Positions 12,046-21,461 of a DNA stretch of 64,000 nucleotides are shown here, piece after piece. Position numbers and translations under genes: made by a program. Source of the stretch: Symbiodinium sp. CCMP2592 (taxonomy: Eukaryota > Sar > Dinophyceae > Suessiales > Symbiodiniaceae); the NCBI GenBank assembly GCA_905221615.1, contig CAJNDT010000497.1, forward strand, positions 62,001 to 126,000. The letters are read 5' to 3'. Positions within the stretch are counted from its first letter, which is position 1; each line of letters begins with the position of its first letter. Below the pieces are notes generated by a model. The model saw nothing but the letters and a program-made list of their open reading frames with translations, did not search any database and was not told the origin of the DNA.

Positions 12046-12464
12046 CATGTAAGTGATACATCGGGACGCTGTCCCAAAGGCCATCGGCCTCTCGAGGTAT
12101 TCCTCGCGGTAATGTCGTCATTGTTGCTGCTTGGGAAGTGTGGTGCAAAGTGTTTCCATTTCTGTATACTCATTGCAGCGCTCAATATCTTGAAGATAAT
12201 ATATCCTGAATGACTGCTGAACTTGTTTCACTGTCCTAGCGTACCTCTACTCGTGCTTCTTGCATTCTCACAAGCCTGCTGGGAGCCCTCCTGCGCTCGA
12301 CAGAAAAAAACACTAGCTGGTTGCAGCGGCAAGTTTTGCAGGCAGCGCTTTCTCGGGACAATTTGGCCGGGCCCATGTCGTCATGGAGTGCGACAGCGTG
12401 CAGACGCTTGGTGAATGGAACGGTTTGTGGTTTTCATGCATCTTCCAGAATCTAAAGTACTACC

Positions 12465-12875
12465 ATGCTGAGGACCCACGCGCTGACCGACGACAGCAGT
12501 TTCTGTCGATCTGTGCTACATGAAGAGGCACTGAGCCTCCAGACACTAGTCTGCGATTGCAAGGAAAACTCTATGTGGATGAAGATTGCTAAAGTCAGTG
12601 CGGGCTGCCAGAGCTTGCTGCGCTTGCCAAGTTGCGACTACAGAGGACTTAAGGAAAATGGAAAGACCGGACCCCTTATGATGAGACTGAAGCACCGAAT
12701 GCCTTCTGATTTGTGCAGCCTTTGCTCGGATCTGCTTTCGCCAGGACCCGAAACCAAGCGAAACGACTTGGCATGCCTTCTAGTTACCAGTTCACAGCTT
12801 CGGATAGGTTTTGGCCTAGACTCCGATACTCCACACTGCTTTCGTCCGAAGTGTCCGGAATACAGATGTATGTAA
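12465..12875 (+). CDS. Unassigned open frame
   Basis: An ATG-initiated frame of 136 codons with eight or more cysteines spread along it, no regular spacing and no recognised motif. It runs straight into a TATG-rich microsatellite, which argues that the last residues are not real coding sequence. It may contain an internal exon. Confidence 0.2.
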   Translation: MLRTHALTDDSSFCRSVLHEEALSLQTLVCDCKENSMWMKIAKVSAGCQSLLRLPSCDYRGLKENGKTGPLMMRLKHRMPSDLCSLCSDLLSPGPETKRNDLACLLVTSSQLRIGFGLDSDTPHCFRPKCPEYRCM

Positions 12876-12935
12876 GTATGTATGTCAGCAATAAGAAAAA
12901 TATGTATGTGTGTATGCATGTCATAACATACATAA
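12866..12935. repeat. TATG-rich simple sequence
   Basis: Imperfect runs of GTAT/GTATG words, with TATGTATGTGTGTATG as the longest block. The same type of repeat recurs much more extensively at 36771-37440. Confidence 0.8.
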
Positions 12936-13800
12936 GTAAATCCATTCACGCTCTTGTCGAAATAGGCACGAATACACACACGGACTCGTCCCTCGCAGGA
13001 TTTGAGTATCTTCTGCGGTTTCATCGGTTTGCGAATACTCTGTTTGGGTACAGTGCACTACTGATCGAGGCCTGTGCGATCTGAGTTTGCCGGTGTCCAT
13101 TGTTTCCGTTACCGGTAGTTAGCTGTCCTGCTGGCAAAGATTCGGCCAAGACACCGATGTACGATTGTTGTCAGTTCTACTTTTACCACAGAGATGGGGA
13201 GTGATTTCTATTCGATGAGGTTCAGCCCAAGTCTGGCATGAGCCACACATAATGTGGACACTAGCTGTGCTTGAAGCTCTTGCCTGCGAGCCTTTCTGCT
13301 TCCATGACGAAAGCCTCAGATAATTGCACTGCGCGGAGGCTTTCAACCATCCTAGAGACAATGTACTTGTGACCACAACTGCAGCACCATAAGGCGCACT
13401 AAGCACCGCGAAGAGCACCCGCATACTTTGCACAAATGGCCGTTGGATTTGTAGCTTCTTTCCTCGCGACGTATTCCGACATAGTCGTAGCAGGGTTGTC
13501 ATATGAGACTCATCATAACCAGTTCCTGACCTCCTGGATAGATGCCTCAGGATCTTCAGCCAGCGCCTTGCTCGCCGCCGCCCCGGACCTGGGCGCAGGC
13601 GGGCACCGGCTGCTCGGCACAAATTCTTGTCGAGGACGGCTAACAGTTTTTATTGGTGATCGTGGCCGTGATGCGGAGTTCCCTTGCGGAAGCTACTTCT
13701 TTCTGCTGTCCTGGTGCTGCTGCTGGGTATTGGTGCGGCTGCAGCGACAAGAGACTCACTGTACATCTGCAAGTGCCGCTGTGTAGAAAGCAGTGGCAGC

Positions 13801-13826
13801 AACCGCCGCCGCCACCGCCGCCACCA
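13801..13826. repeat. CCG trinucleotide run
   Basis: A short imperfect CCG/CCA run that would encode polyproline in one frame. No supported gene contains it. Confidence 0.7.
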
Positions 13827-14539
13827 CAGCTGCCCGCTACTGCTACTGTAGTACTATACAGTACTGGTACTAGCTTAACAGCTTCTGGTTGTTTCGGCTA
13901 CTACGACAGCTACCACTATGCGAACCCCTGCCACTATGTTAGCTTTCGCAAGTACCACATTGAGTACCCCGGCTGTCTGTATGTATAGCTACTGCATGTA
14001 AATTAAACATAACAGGGCGGGAAGTCATTACAAACACAGTCGCTGACTTTGGCGGTTTTTGCCATCGCGCGCATGCTAATGCTGACTGCCATTGTGGGCA
14101 ATACGTGTTGCCAGTTTTATCACGAAAGCTCTCCCCAGCCCTTCGTTTCAATCTAGCCAGACATTGTTCTGCCGGAAGGTTTAGGGGGTTTGGGGGGGGC
14201 CCCAAATGTGGCGCAACTCGGCCGGTTTTGCCAGCTATCCCCCACGGCATGGGGGCAATTAGGGGTGTGGCCCCCCGCCTCTTTTGTTCGGCCTAGAAAA
14301 CAGGGTTGTTTGCTTCCTGGGCCGAGCATCATGTTTATACAACAACCCCATGCATGTTCAGCTTCGCACCTCACGCACCTCCGACAAGCCAGAGCTTTCG
14401 TCGCCCTTCCCCCCAGGTCTCATGTCGCTATGATTGTCGTACCGATATCCTGGCTGTGGGCGTGCTACGAGGTTCCATCATCACCTGTCGCCATAGCGCA
14501 CGAAGAATAGCTGTAACAATCATCATAGGTTGCACTGCA

Positions 14540-14559
14540 GGCCCCTCCCTGAAGGGGCC
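14540..14559. repeat. Short hairpin
   Basis: GGCCCCT and AGGGGCC form a perfect 7-bp stem around a 6-nt loop. Function is unknown. It is not followed by a T run and dinoflagellates have no such terminator, so no role in termination is claimed. Confidence 0.4.
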
Positions 14560-15679
14560 ATTATTGTAAACACGTTCTCGATCACTGATTTGGTCATTAG
14601 TTAAGTTTAGTTTCACGGAGAGCATTTTTGCACAGGGTTTTCAGCCATGACTCCATGACAGGAATGAAGCAGCAGTGTGACCCCTGACTAGAGGATTGGA
14701 CCTGTCGGCAGCCGAATCCAGACACTTCAAATGATGTGTGATGCATGACTGAGTTAACGTGATGTCGGGCAAAACAGTGCCCACCTTCTTCCATAGCGTT
14801 TTATTGCCGGCAGAATTGTAATGTTGATCTCTAAATTTCAAACGCAAATTCATACTTGTCTGTGAAAGGACGAGCCTCTCTGGGAAGGGTGAAGTTGCCG
14901 CGCGAGTGAGCCAGGGAGTCATCGACATTAGACATTTCTTGTCCCACCCACCCACGCATTGAGCTTTGGGGGGTACGGGTCAGCCGAGTGCCCACCGATC
15001 AGCCAGCTGACGGCACTCCGAATTCAAGAGTTCGTGTCAAGTCCTTGTGTCCCTGAGTTGTGACGAGTCAGACGTCGTCGTGAGTGCTAGTGCGTCAGTC
15101 TACAACAACAATGGCGATACCTTTCTAGTGGCGTCTCCTGAGTTATGTTATGTAAAACCAGGAAGATATGTTGAACCAACGTGGCCGCGGTTCATATTCG
15201 AGTCTGCATCGTGCCTTCCCCCAAGTGCGAAACTGCCGGTGCAGAAATTGGAGTCTCTGCTTCCTTGCCGAGGTACCCGTGGCCCCTGTCCGCTGCGTCC
15301 GCCGAAGAAAAGAGGCGGTATCCCACCATGTGAATGCTGCCAGTCCAACTCTAGAACACACAGTGCGGGTTGAAACTGCAAGGTCGAAAAGTTCCCGCAT
15401 GTGCCCGAGCATTCCCAATAACTTGCTCCATCCTTGCTGCTGATCCGGCGGAGCGCAGAATCCTTCATTTTTATGGCACGGTTTCCGCATCATTCAGGTG
15501 TGACATCTAAGTCTTCCGACTGCAGTGTTATCGTTATCCATGGTTGTTAGGTGCATCATATTTTGATGTATTCCTATATACTGCCAGACCTCACGTAGAA
15601 GAGCGTCTTGTGAAGGACTCGCTGGAAACGCTGCAGCGAGACCAGTGGACAAGTGGAGACTTCTCCTAGCACTCCAGAC

Positions 15680-15847
15680 ATGGTTCTTGTCGGATCACTA
15701 GCCTCGGGAGATCCAGCAACTTGCATCCGAGGAGCCTGGACGCCTGACTACCTGATCGACTTTATGCAAGAAGATGGCCTGCAGGATCCTGCGCGATCCT
15801 TGGGAAATTCTCAGAACTCCGTGGAACCGTTCGTTTTGACAAGCTGA
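15680..15847 (+). CDS. Short unassigned open frame
   Basis: A 55-codon ATG frame with an ordered mix of hydrophobic and acidic residues (TPDYLIDFMQEDGLQDPA) that reads like real protein. No domain is recognised and splice sites are not clear. Confidence 0.2.
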   Translation: MVLVGSLASGDPATCIRGAWTPDYLIDFMQEDGLQDPARSLGNSQNSVEPFVLTS

Positions 15848-16683
15848 GCTGATCTGGAGGCTGACTGGATTGCTGAAGATTTGCAGCGTCGCTATCGCTG
15901 AGCGTTTGATGACGTGACAGGGGCGTGATTGCCTGTTGAAAGAGTTTGTGGTTGTGGCCCCCCTGAAACAGTTGGGCTGTTGGAAGAAGTTGCACGGCAT
16001 GATGCGGCGGCAGATACAGGTTCTACACGGCGGACAAGAGATTCAACAGTCCGACACTCTACGGTTTGTTTTTTCTGGGCAAGTATGAGTTGAGGCAAGG
16101 CATGCATGACATGTTATCTGTTCTTAAAGACTCCTGGCCAGTGTCATGCAAGTCCGACGTCTTTGCTTGGAGCAACGCCTCTTCAGTGCTGTTCATAGGC
16201 AGTGTGCGGTCGTAGTGGACATTGACACTGCCAAAGCTGCAGTTTCAGTTTCTCGTTGATTCAACTCCCTCCCGCAAGCGTTGAGCCAAATCCAGGATCG
16301 GAAGAGTCTCGAGTACGGACTTGTCTTTAGGAAGACTGTTGGATTAGACATTGCCGCACTGGCGTCGTCGTGGATTCTTGCGCTGCTCAAAGCTTGCAGA
16401 AGTAGAGCCAGAACTCTGGCAGAAGCACATGATCAGTGAGCTATCGATCGATCAATCATGTGGAGGACTCGTGCAACTCCGCACATGGCTCGGCAGTTCA
16501 TTTAAATCCAACAACTCGCAGTGTGGGCCAGTGCCTTACTAAGGCTTCGGGCCGGCTTGAGTCTTCTGAGACAGCTCAATCAGGTGCCAGGTCTTGCCTA
16601 AGCATCTAAAGCACGCACCCCCGAAGCAGTTGAGGGTTCTCCATCCCGTTTGCATAGACCAAGACCACACACTGCTTCGTGAC

Positions 16684-17914
16684 ATGCCCGCGGAGCTCGT
16701 GGGCGCTTCCTACCGCTGCTCCACCTGCGGCCAAGAGCTTGCCGAGGAGCGCATCGTAATCTCAGGATCGGGAAACCTGAGGCTTTGATCTTTCGACCAG
16801 TGCGGCAAGGATAGTAGGGGTCCCGTTGGGGTTCCGTGTCCCTCCTTCAGTCGGTTCGAGTGCCCTCCCACGTTGAGCCGCACACACCACACCGCAATCA
16901 TCGCTTCTTCGCCTCGTTAATGCAAGAAGAACTTTGGTCCGCTAGTTATCGATTTTCAGGCGGCATCCCTGCTGCCGGCATCAGATTCACGCGTGGTGCC
17001 CTGCTCGGGCATCACAGCTCGCAGCTGCGAAGTTGCCGGCAAAACGACTCTGCAGTTTTCCACCTGTGCCGTGGTGGCAGCGCATGGCTGAGGGCCAGAT
17101 CAACCCCTCGCCTGGGGCGTCGCATAGCAAGAATCCCCACTAGTATCCTCATGATTCCTTGTCCGCAAATCAAAGGCCAATCCTTCGTCATCAACCCCTT
17201 CCCTCGCCGCTTCGAGCTGGTCTTGGTGGAGAAGATTGTTGCCAGAGCGGCCTCTGAAATAGGCACCGGTACCGCCCTTTGCCCTGAATCCTCTCAGCCC
17301 TTGCTCTGGGCTCCCTGTGAGGCCCCGAGGCGATGCTGGAAAACAGCTGGTTCGAGGGCCATGCTCATCGAGTTCTCGTCTGCACCCACTGCGAGGACCA
17401 CATTGGTCTCTTGGAAGATTGGCGGATATGGGCGGCCAGGTGAGTAGCGAAGTAAGGGCACCCCCGTCCACATCCAGACCTGTGTTGCATCATTCCATAC
17501 AGTTGCTTACGAGCAGATAACCAGGACTACACAAACAGGTGGGGGTTTTGAGACTGATGATGATGTTGATGGCGATGATGATGATCACCGGAGCCTTCGT
17601 TTAAGTTGGTGTTCAGTATGTTCCCCACATGGCTTCCAGCACAGTGAGCACGCCAAGGTTGGAGCTACAAGGGAAGGCACGGGGACACGATCTATGGGTT
17701 GGCGCTGAGCGTCTCCAAGTTCTGGGCCTGGCTCTGCCTGTGCGCTTTGCTGCTTTTCGCGGTGTACCAGGCAACCCGGAGTGCAAGGAAAGATGTACGG
17801 GTAGACACGAATGTCCACTTCATATTTAGAGACCCCACCCCTCCTGTAGGGATGCAGGCCACGTCCACCTGGTTAGGCGCGTGTTGGGGCGGTAGCAACA
17901 GCAGTCAGCAGTAG
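16684..17914 (+). CDS. CULT-domain (cereblon-type) protein with C-terminal membrane anchor
   Basis: Four exons can be joined in one frame: up to 16765, 17176-17262, 17322-17405 and 17658-17914. The product carries the two CxxC zinc pairs of a CULT domain (YRCSTCGQEL and VCTHC). It also has the SWF block before the second pair (NSWFEGHAH), then HIGW directly after it. This is the fold of the thalidomide-binding domain of cereblon and of small secreted relatives. Two of the three cage tryptophans are present (SWF and GW); the middle one is His (HAH where cereblon has a Tyr-Ala-Trp). A hydrophobic helix (FWAWLCLCALLLFAVY) and a basic RSARK segment follow, suggesting a tail anchor. The introns begin GA, GC and GT in that order and all end AG. 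The start codon is a guess (ATG at 16684); an upstream exon with a signal sequence is possible. At about 165 residues it is far shorter than cereblon and has no LON domain. Confidence 0.8.
17554..17592. repeat. GAT-rich simple sequence inside an intron
   Basis: An imperfect GATGAT run lies within the last intron of the CULT-domain gene. It would encode poly-Asp if retained, but the frame through the flanking exons excludes it. Confidence 0.7.
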
Positions 17915-18027
17915 GAGCACGAGTAGGCTGTATAGGAATTGGAGTGCGGGTATTATTGATAGCAGGCTGCTCCTCCACAACATCCATGATTTCGGATCTT
18001 GCAATTGTTATACGCTGTGGAGGGGGA

Positions 18028-18109
18028 GGGGGTTCTAACTCGTTCCCTGACTTGGATTTTGCAGTTGGGTGGGGGGGGTTCTAATTCGTTCGCTGATTTA
18101 GATTTTGCA
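18028..18109. repeat. Imperfect direct repeat, 46-bp period
   Basis: Two 36-bp copies (18028-18063 and 18074-18109) start at GGGGGTTCTAA and end in GATTTTGCA. They differ at about four positions. Spacing between copy starts is 46 bp. Part of the same word (GGATCTTGCAA) also occurs just upstream. Confidence 0.75.
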
Positions 18110-18303
18110 ACTACGCGGCGGATTCGAAACATGTTTGCATCATTGCATTGGCACATCGCGGCCTCATGGGTGGTCAGGTTGGGCGAGGGCCACTCTGATT
18201 GACAGAAGGTTCATTTTGCGGTTCTCACAGCAAAGGTAGCTGCTGGCGGCCATTTCTTGGTAGCATCAGCGACACTTCTTATCGCTCTTCTGAAGTTGTC
18301 GCC

Positions 18304-18555
18304 TCACCTTCTCCTTTGAGGACACGGGGTATATGCCGGCTGTAGGGCGGTCCGTTCTTTCTCTAACAAGGTACCCAACGCAGTTTTGTAGAAAGACACG
18401 GGCTTCCAAACTCGCCTGCAGAGTTGGAGTTTCGACAGTCTAACACGACACCGCAGTAGCTTCTCGGAGACCTTGGCATCCGTCAGTTTGTCTCGAAGGC
18501 TTCCCAAGAGAACCGCGAGCCAAAGCACACATTCAACAGGCCACTGATAAGCCAT
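18304..18555 (-). CDS. Unassigned minus-strand open frame
   Basis: An 83-codon frame from an ATG begins with a hydrophobic stretch (WPVECVLWLAVLLGSL) followed by a basic, helical remainder. It could be a small secreted or membrane protein. There is no family match and it opposes the strand of all confirmed genes. Confidence 0.2.
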   Translation of the reverse strand: MAYQWPVECVLWLAVLLGSLRDKLTDAKVSEKLLRCRVRLSKLQLCRRVWKPVSFYKTALGTLLEKERTALQPAYTPCPQRRR

Positions 18556-19571
18556 ACAAGTCTTAGAGAAGCCGTTAACCGCAATGGAGTGAATGACGAG
18601 TCGGCAAGCCTGGGACGCTGTGGCGAGGGCGGTAGAACAAAGGCCAACTGAAGACGGGCCTCCAGGAACTTTGCACGCCTTGCCCCTTCGTCTCCTGAAT
18701 CAAGAGTACTACAGAGAAAACATGTACGTTGCATGGGATCTCCAGTACGCTCCAATGCCCGCCGTGTCCCGCACTGCACTTTCGAAGTCAGGCAGCTCTG
18801 GCTGAGCTTTCTTATCCGTTGTAGACTTGTGAAAGATGTAACACTGTATTGTCTGAAACCGATGTTTTTTGCTGAGCAGGAGCTCCAGAGCGCTGGCGAG
18901 TTCGTTCAAAAGCGAACTCATCTGTGAAGGGTTGTGGTTTGGAGTTCGGGGTCTGGGAACATGCCAACAATTTGTCCGGGTTCGGGCTTCTTCAAGCGCT
19001 GAAATTGAGATGTAAGCTTCTCACATGTTTCGTGAGCAGACAGGGCACCCTAGTAGCCCACTCAACATGCCAAACCATGCCAACATCAGTTGTCTGCTCA
19101 TAAGGATATCAAGGTAGAAGGCAGAGAGAACTTCCAAAAGTGCATGTCGACGTGGGCCCAAAAGACATATCGTCGGCCGGCCATGCAGGCATGCGATGCC
19201 TTAGATTCATGCTCTTTGGCTTCACCGACTCAGAACTCCGGACTGCCGGCTTTCCTCGTACATTCGGGGGGTCCGACGCAAAGTGCGCCAGCACCCACCT
19301 GTGAAGATCAGAAGATCACAGTGGCCCCATCCACCTATCACAGCTATCCGCTATCCCTACACGCACGTGACATGGAGACAGAAGCATCCGAAACGGTGAT
19401 TATCGTTCAAGATATGAAAGAGCCATCAATTCGTCAAGAGTGCAGAGAGCGCACCAGCGACGACACTAGGCCACGTATGTTGCCGGCCTAGCAAGCCGTG
19501 ATATGTTCCTGCGATGGAGCAGCTGGATGAAGCGCCCTGTGAGGCGGGTGTGCTTCGTGGGCATGCTACAG

Positions 19572-20768
19572 TGCTGAGACGACAGTTGGAACAACACCGA
19601 ACCCGAGACAGGTGTCACAGCAGCGTGCCTGAAATGGCAGATAGAATATCTCATAGTTTGTGGCAAGGCAGGACGCCTGCGCTTTTGGGTGACCCTGCTC
19701 AGTGGCGAGAAGGTTGGTGCAATTGGACCCGACGCACTGACAGAAAAATTGAGGCTTCTTGGGGAAGCTTGCCGTGTTATCCCCGAACCTTCCGAAAGCT
19801 TGTTTCAAGTAGCTCAAATTCAAATTCTGGAAGGTCCTGTGCAGGTGGTTAGGTGCTCCGGCGCACTGCCTTCTGTGATGTGCGGTTGAGCAGGCCTGCG
19901 TTGTCGCCCAAAGCAGCGACACGCTTCGCCAACTCCGAGATGTGGCACAGCGAGCACTCGGGAGGAGCGACCTGCTGATACACAGAGTTGGCCAAGTCTG
20001 CCAGCATGACGCAGCTAGGTGACGTTTTCGCTTTGTGCAAGGCTCCGAAACGTCTGCATGAATCGAAGCCAGAGACGGCTCGCAGACGAACTTCTAAACC
20101 TCGCGAGTTGTATTTCAACCGGCCTCTGGAGAGCGTGAGGCCTTTGCTGGGCTTTGCTCCTTCCGACTCCCCTGGCGAGGCAGGGCTGCGCAACTGTCCA
20201 GATGAGATGCTGCGTCGCAGATAGCTTGCCCTGACTTTTAAATACCTTACCATCTCAACAGTTCGGTCAGGTCGTCGCAGTCCGACTGAATGGTAACTGT
20301 ATGTAACTGTATTGTGAAGATCACCATGAGCAACTACAACTATTGTATCCCTGTCGCTAGCAGCATTACCATCTCCTCCTCTGCCTTCTCGGCCTTTTCC
20401 TCGACCTCCTCCGATGGGCGCCATCATCGCCAGAAGAGTCTGAAAATTTGTCTGCAAGGCAGCAGGCCAGGGACGCTACAGAAATACAGTACGGTGGACT
20501 TAAGAGACTGCGAACGCCAGGTTGTGTTCCTAGCCAACGGCGCCCAAAGCATCTTCGTCAGGTGCCTTTGCCATTGGATGCCACGATTGCGGAGCTGAAT
20601 CTTCCCCAGGAGCTTCGCATGCGCAAGCATGTGCAAGCCTTTGGACAAGTCGGCCTCTGATAATCTGAAATGTGCAGCTTTCAGTCGCACGGCGATGTTC
20701 CCAAGACAACTTTCGGGCTCAGCAGGACTCGGTGCTTTCAGCCCTGGTGGGCCGCTTGCGTGCGCTCG
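19572..20768 (+). CDS. Coiled-coil exon group 1
   Basis: Short exon-like segments share the same style. 19572-19611 reads LRRQLEQHRTRDR, preceded by CAG and followed by GTGTCA. 19689-19850 reads a coding-like helical stretch (GPDALTEKLRLLGEACRVIP). 19892-19978 contains DTLRQLRDVAQRALGRSDLL. 20459-20493 contains QQARDATEIQ. 20694-20768 contains NFRAQQDSVLSALVGRLRAL. All are amphipathic heptad-type helices bounded by AG acceptors. They look like internal exons of a long coiled-coil protein. No domain identifies the protein. The frame over 19892-19978 has a plausible competitor on the minus strand. Confidence 0.45.
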
Positions 20769-21399
20769 GCTACGTTAGTTGAGCACTATCGGACGCTGTC
20801 AAACACGAAGCAGACCTATTGGGCAGTACTCAATTCGGCATGGTTAGCTGTCGAGTCCGAACTTAAGGTCCGCCAGGACTCACAGGGCCTGGAAACTGTT
20901 TTGGTTGCACGTGCGATTCAACGGGACCTCATAGTTTCAGGGCAGCTGTGGTTTACTTAAGCGGCATATGGTCTCGCCTCCGAGCTGGTTGGCAGATGGT
21001 GACTGGTGACTGGTGCGTGAAGTTGCGCTTTGCTTTCTGATGGCAGTGTTTTCTCAATGGCCATGATCGCAGCTACGAATCGTCACACCGACCTTCTCGA
21101 TACCCTGCTTGGATGAAGCCGTCACTACTGGCCGTCACCTGGCAGGTGTGCAGAGCACACGATTTGCTTTTGCGGCTTGCCAGGCCAAAGTTCTTGTAGC
21201 GTTGTCCTCTCCAGTCGTGTAGGACCATCGGCGTGTGTTTACAGTACCTATGACTGAGAAGCCTCTTGCTTGCAGCACAAACACATACGAAGACGGTCGC
21301 CTTTCGCAGACTAGCGCGACAAGGGCTGTAGGTGCGGGTTCCTTGAAAGTGTTGCAAAATACAGTACAGTAATGCTTTCGTCACGTCCTAAATGAGCAG

Positions 21400-21421
21400 G
21401 CAGCAGCCATTTTGGCTCAAG
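21400..21421 (+). other. Relict dinoflagellate spliced leader (DinoSL)
   Basis: The bases AGCCATTTTGGCTCAAG (21405-21421) are an exact copy of the last 17 nt of the 22-nt dinoflagellate spliced leader. Three of the five bases before them also agree, giving 20 of 22. The leader is normally added to messages by trans-splicing and is not encoded next to genes. A copy fused to a coding region is the recognised mark of a processed mRNA that was reverse transcribed and put back into the genome. It lies 40 bp before the ATG of the intronless ankyrin gene, in the right orientation. Confidence 0.9.
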
Positions 21422-21461
21422 AAGGTGGGTCGACTGGAACCTTGTGTATGCATACAGCGAT

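Larger units (their letters stand above)
12940..15650. other. Gene-poor stretch
   Basis: Long frames on both strands overlap without domains. The visible features are a CCG run at 13801-13826, a G/C-rich patch at 14180-14280 and a 7-bp hairpin at 14540-14559. Nothing can be assigned. Confidence 0.4.
17920..19570. other. Intergenic stretch
   Basis: Contains an imperfect 36-bp duplication at 18028-18109. A minus-strand ATG frame at 18304-18555 has a hydrophobic N-terminus that could be a signal peptide. A plus-strand frame at 19090-19490 has no domain. None is convincing enough to call a gene. Confidence 0.4.

Noticed and set aside
16845..16875. GGTTCGAGTGCC, like a tRNA B box
   Set aside because: No A box, acceptor stem or anticodon arm can be folded around it.
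16836..17447. Open frame of 203 codons through the CULT gene
   Set aside because: It reads through two introns. Only 17176-17262 in this frame is exon; the other exons are in different frames.
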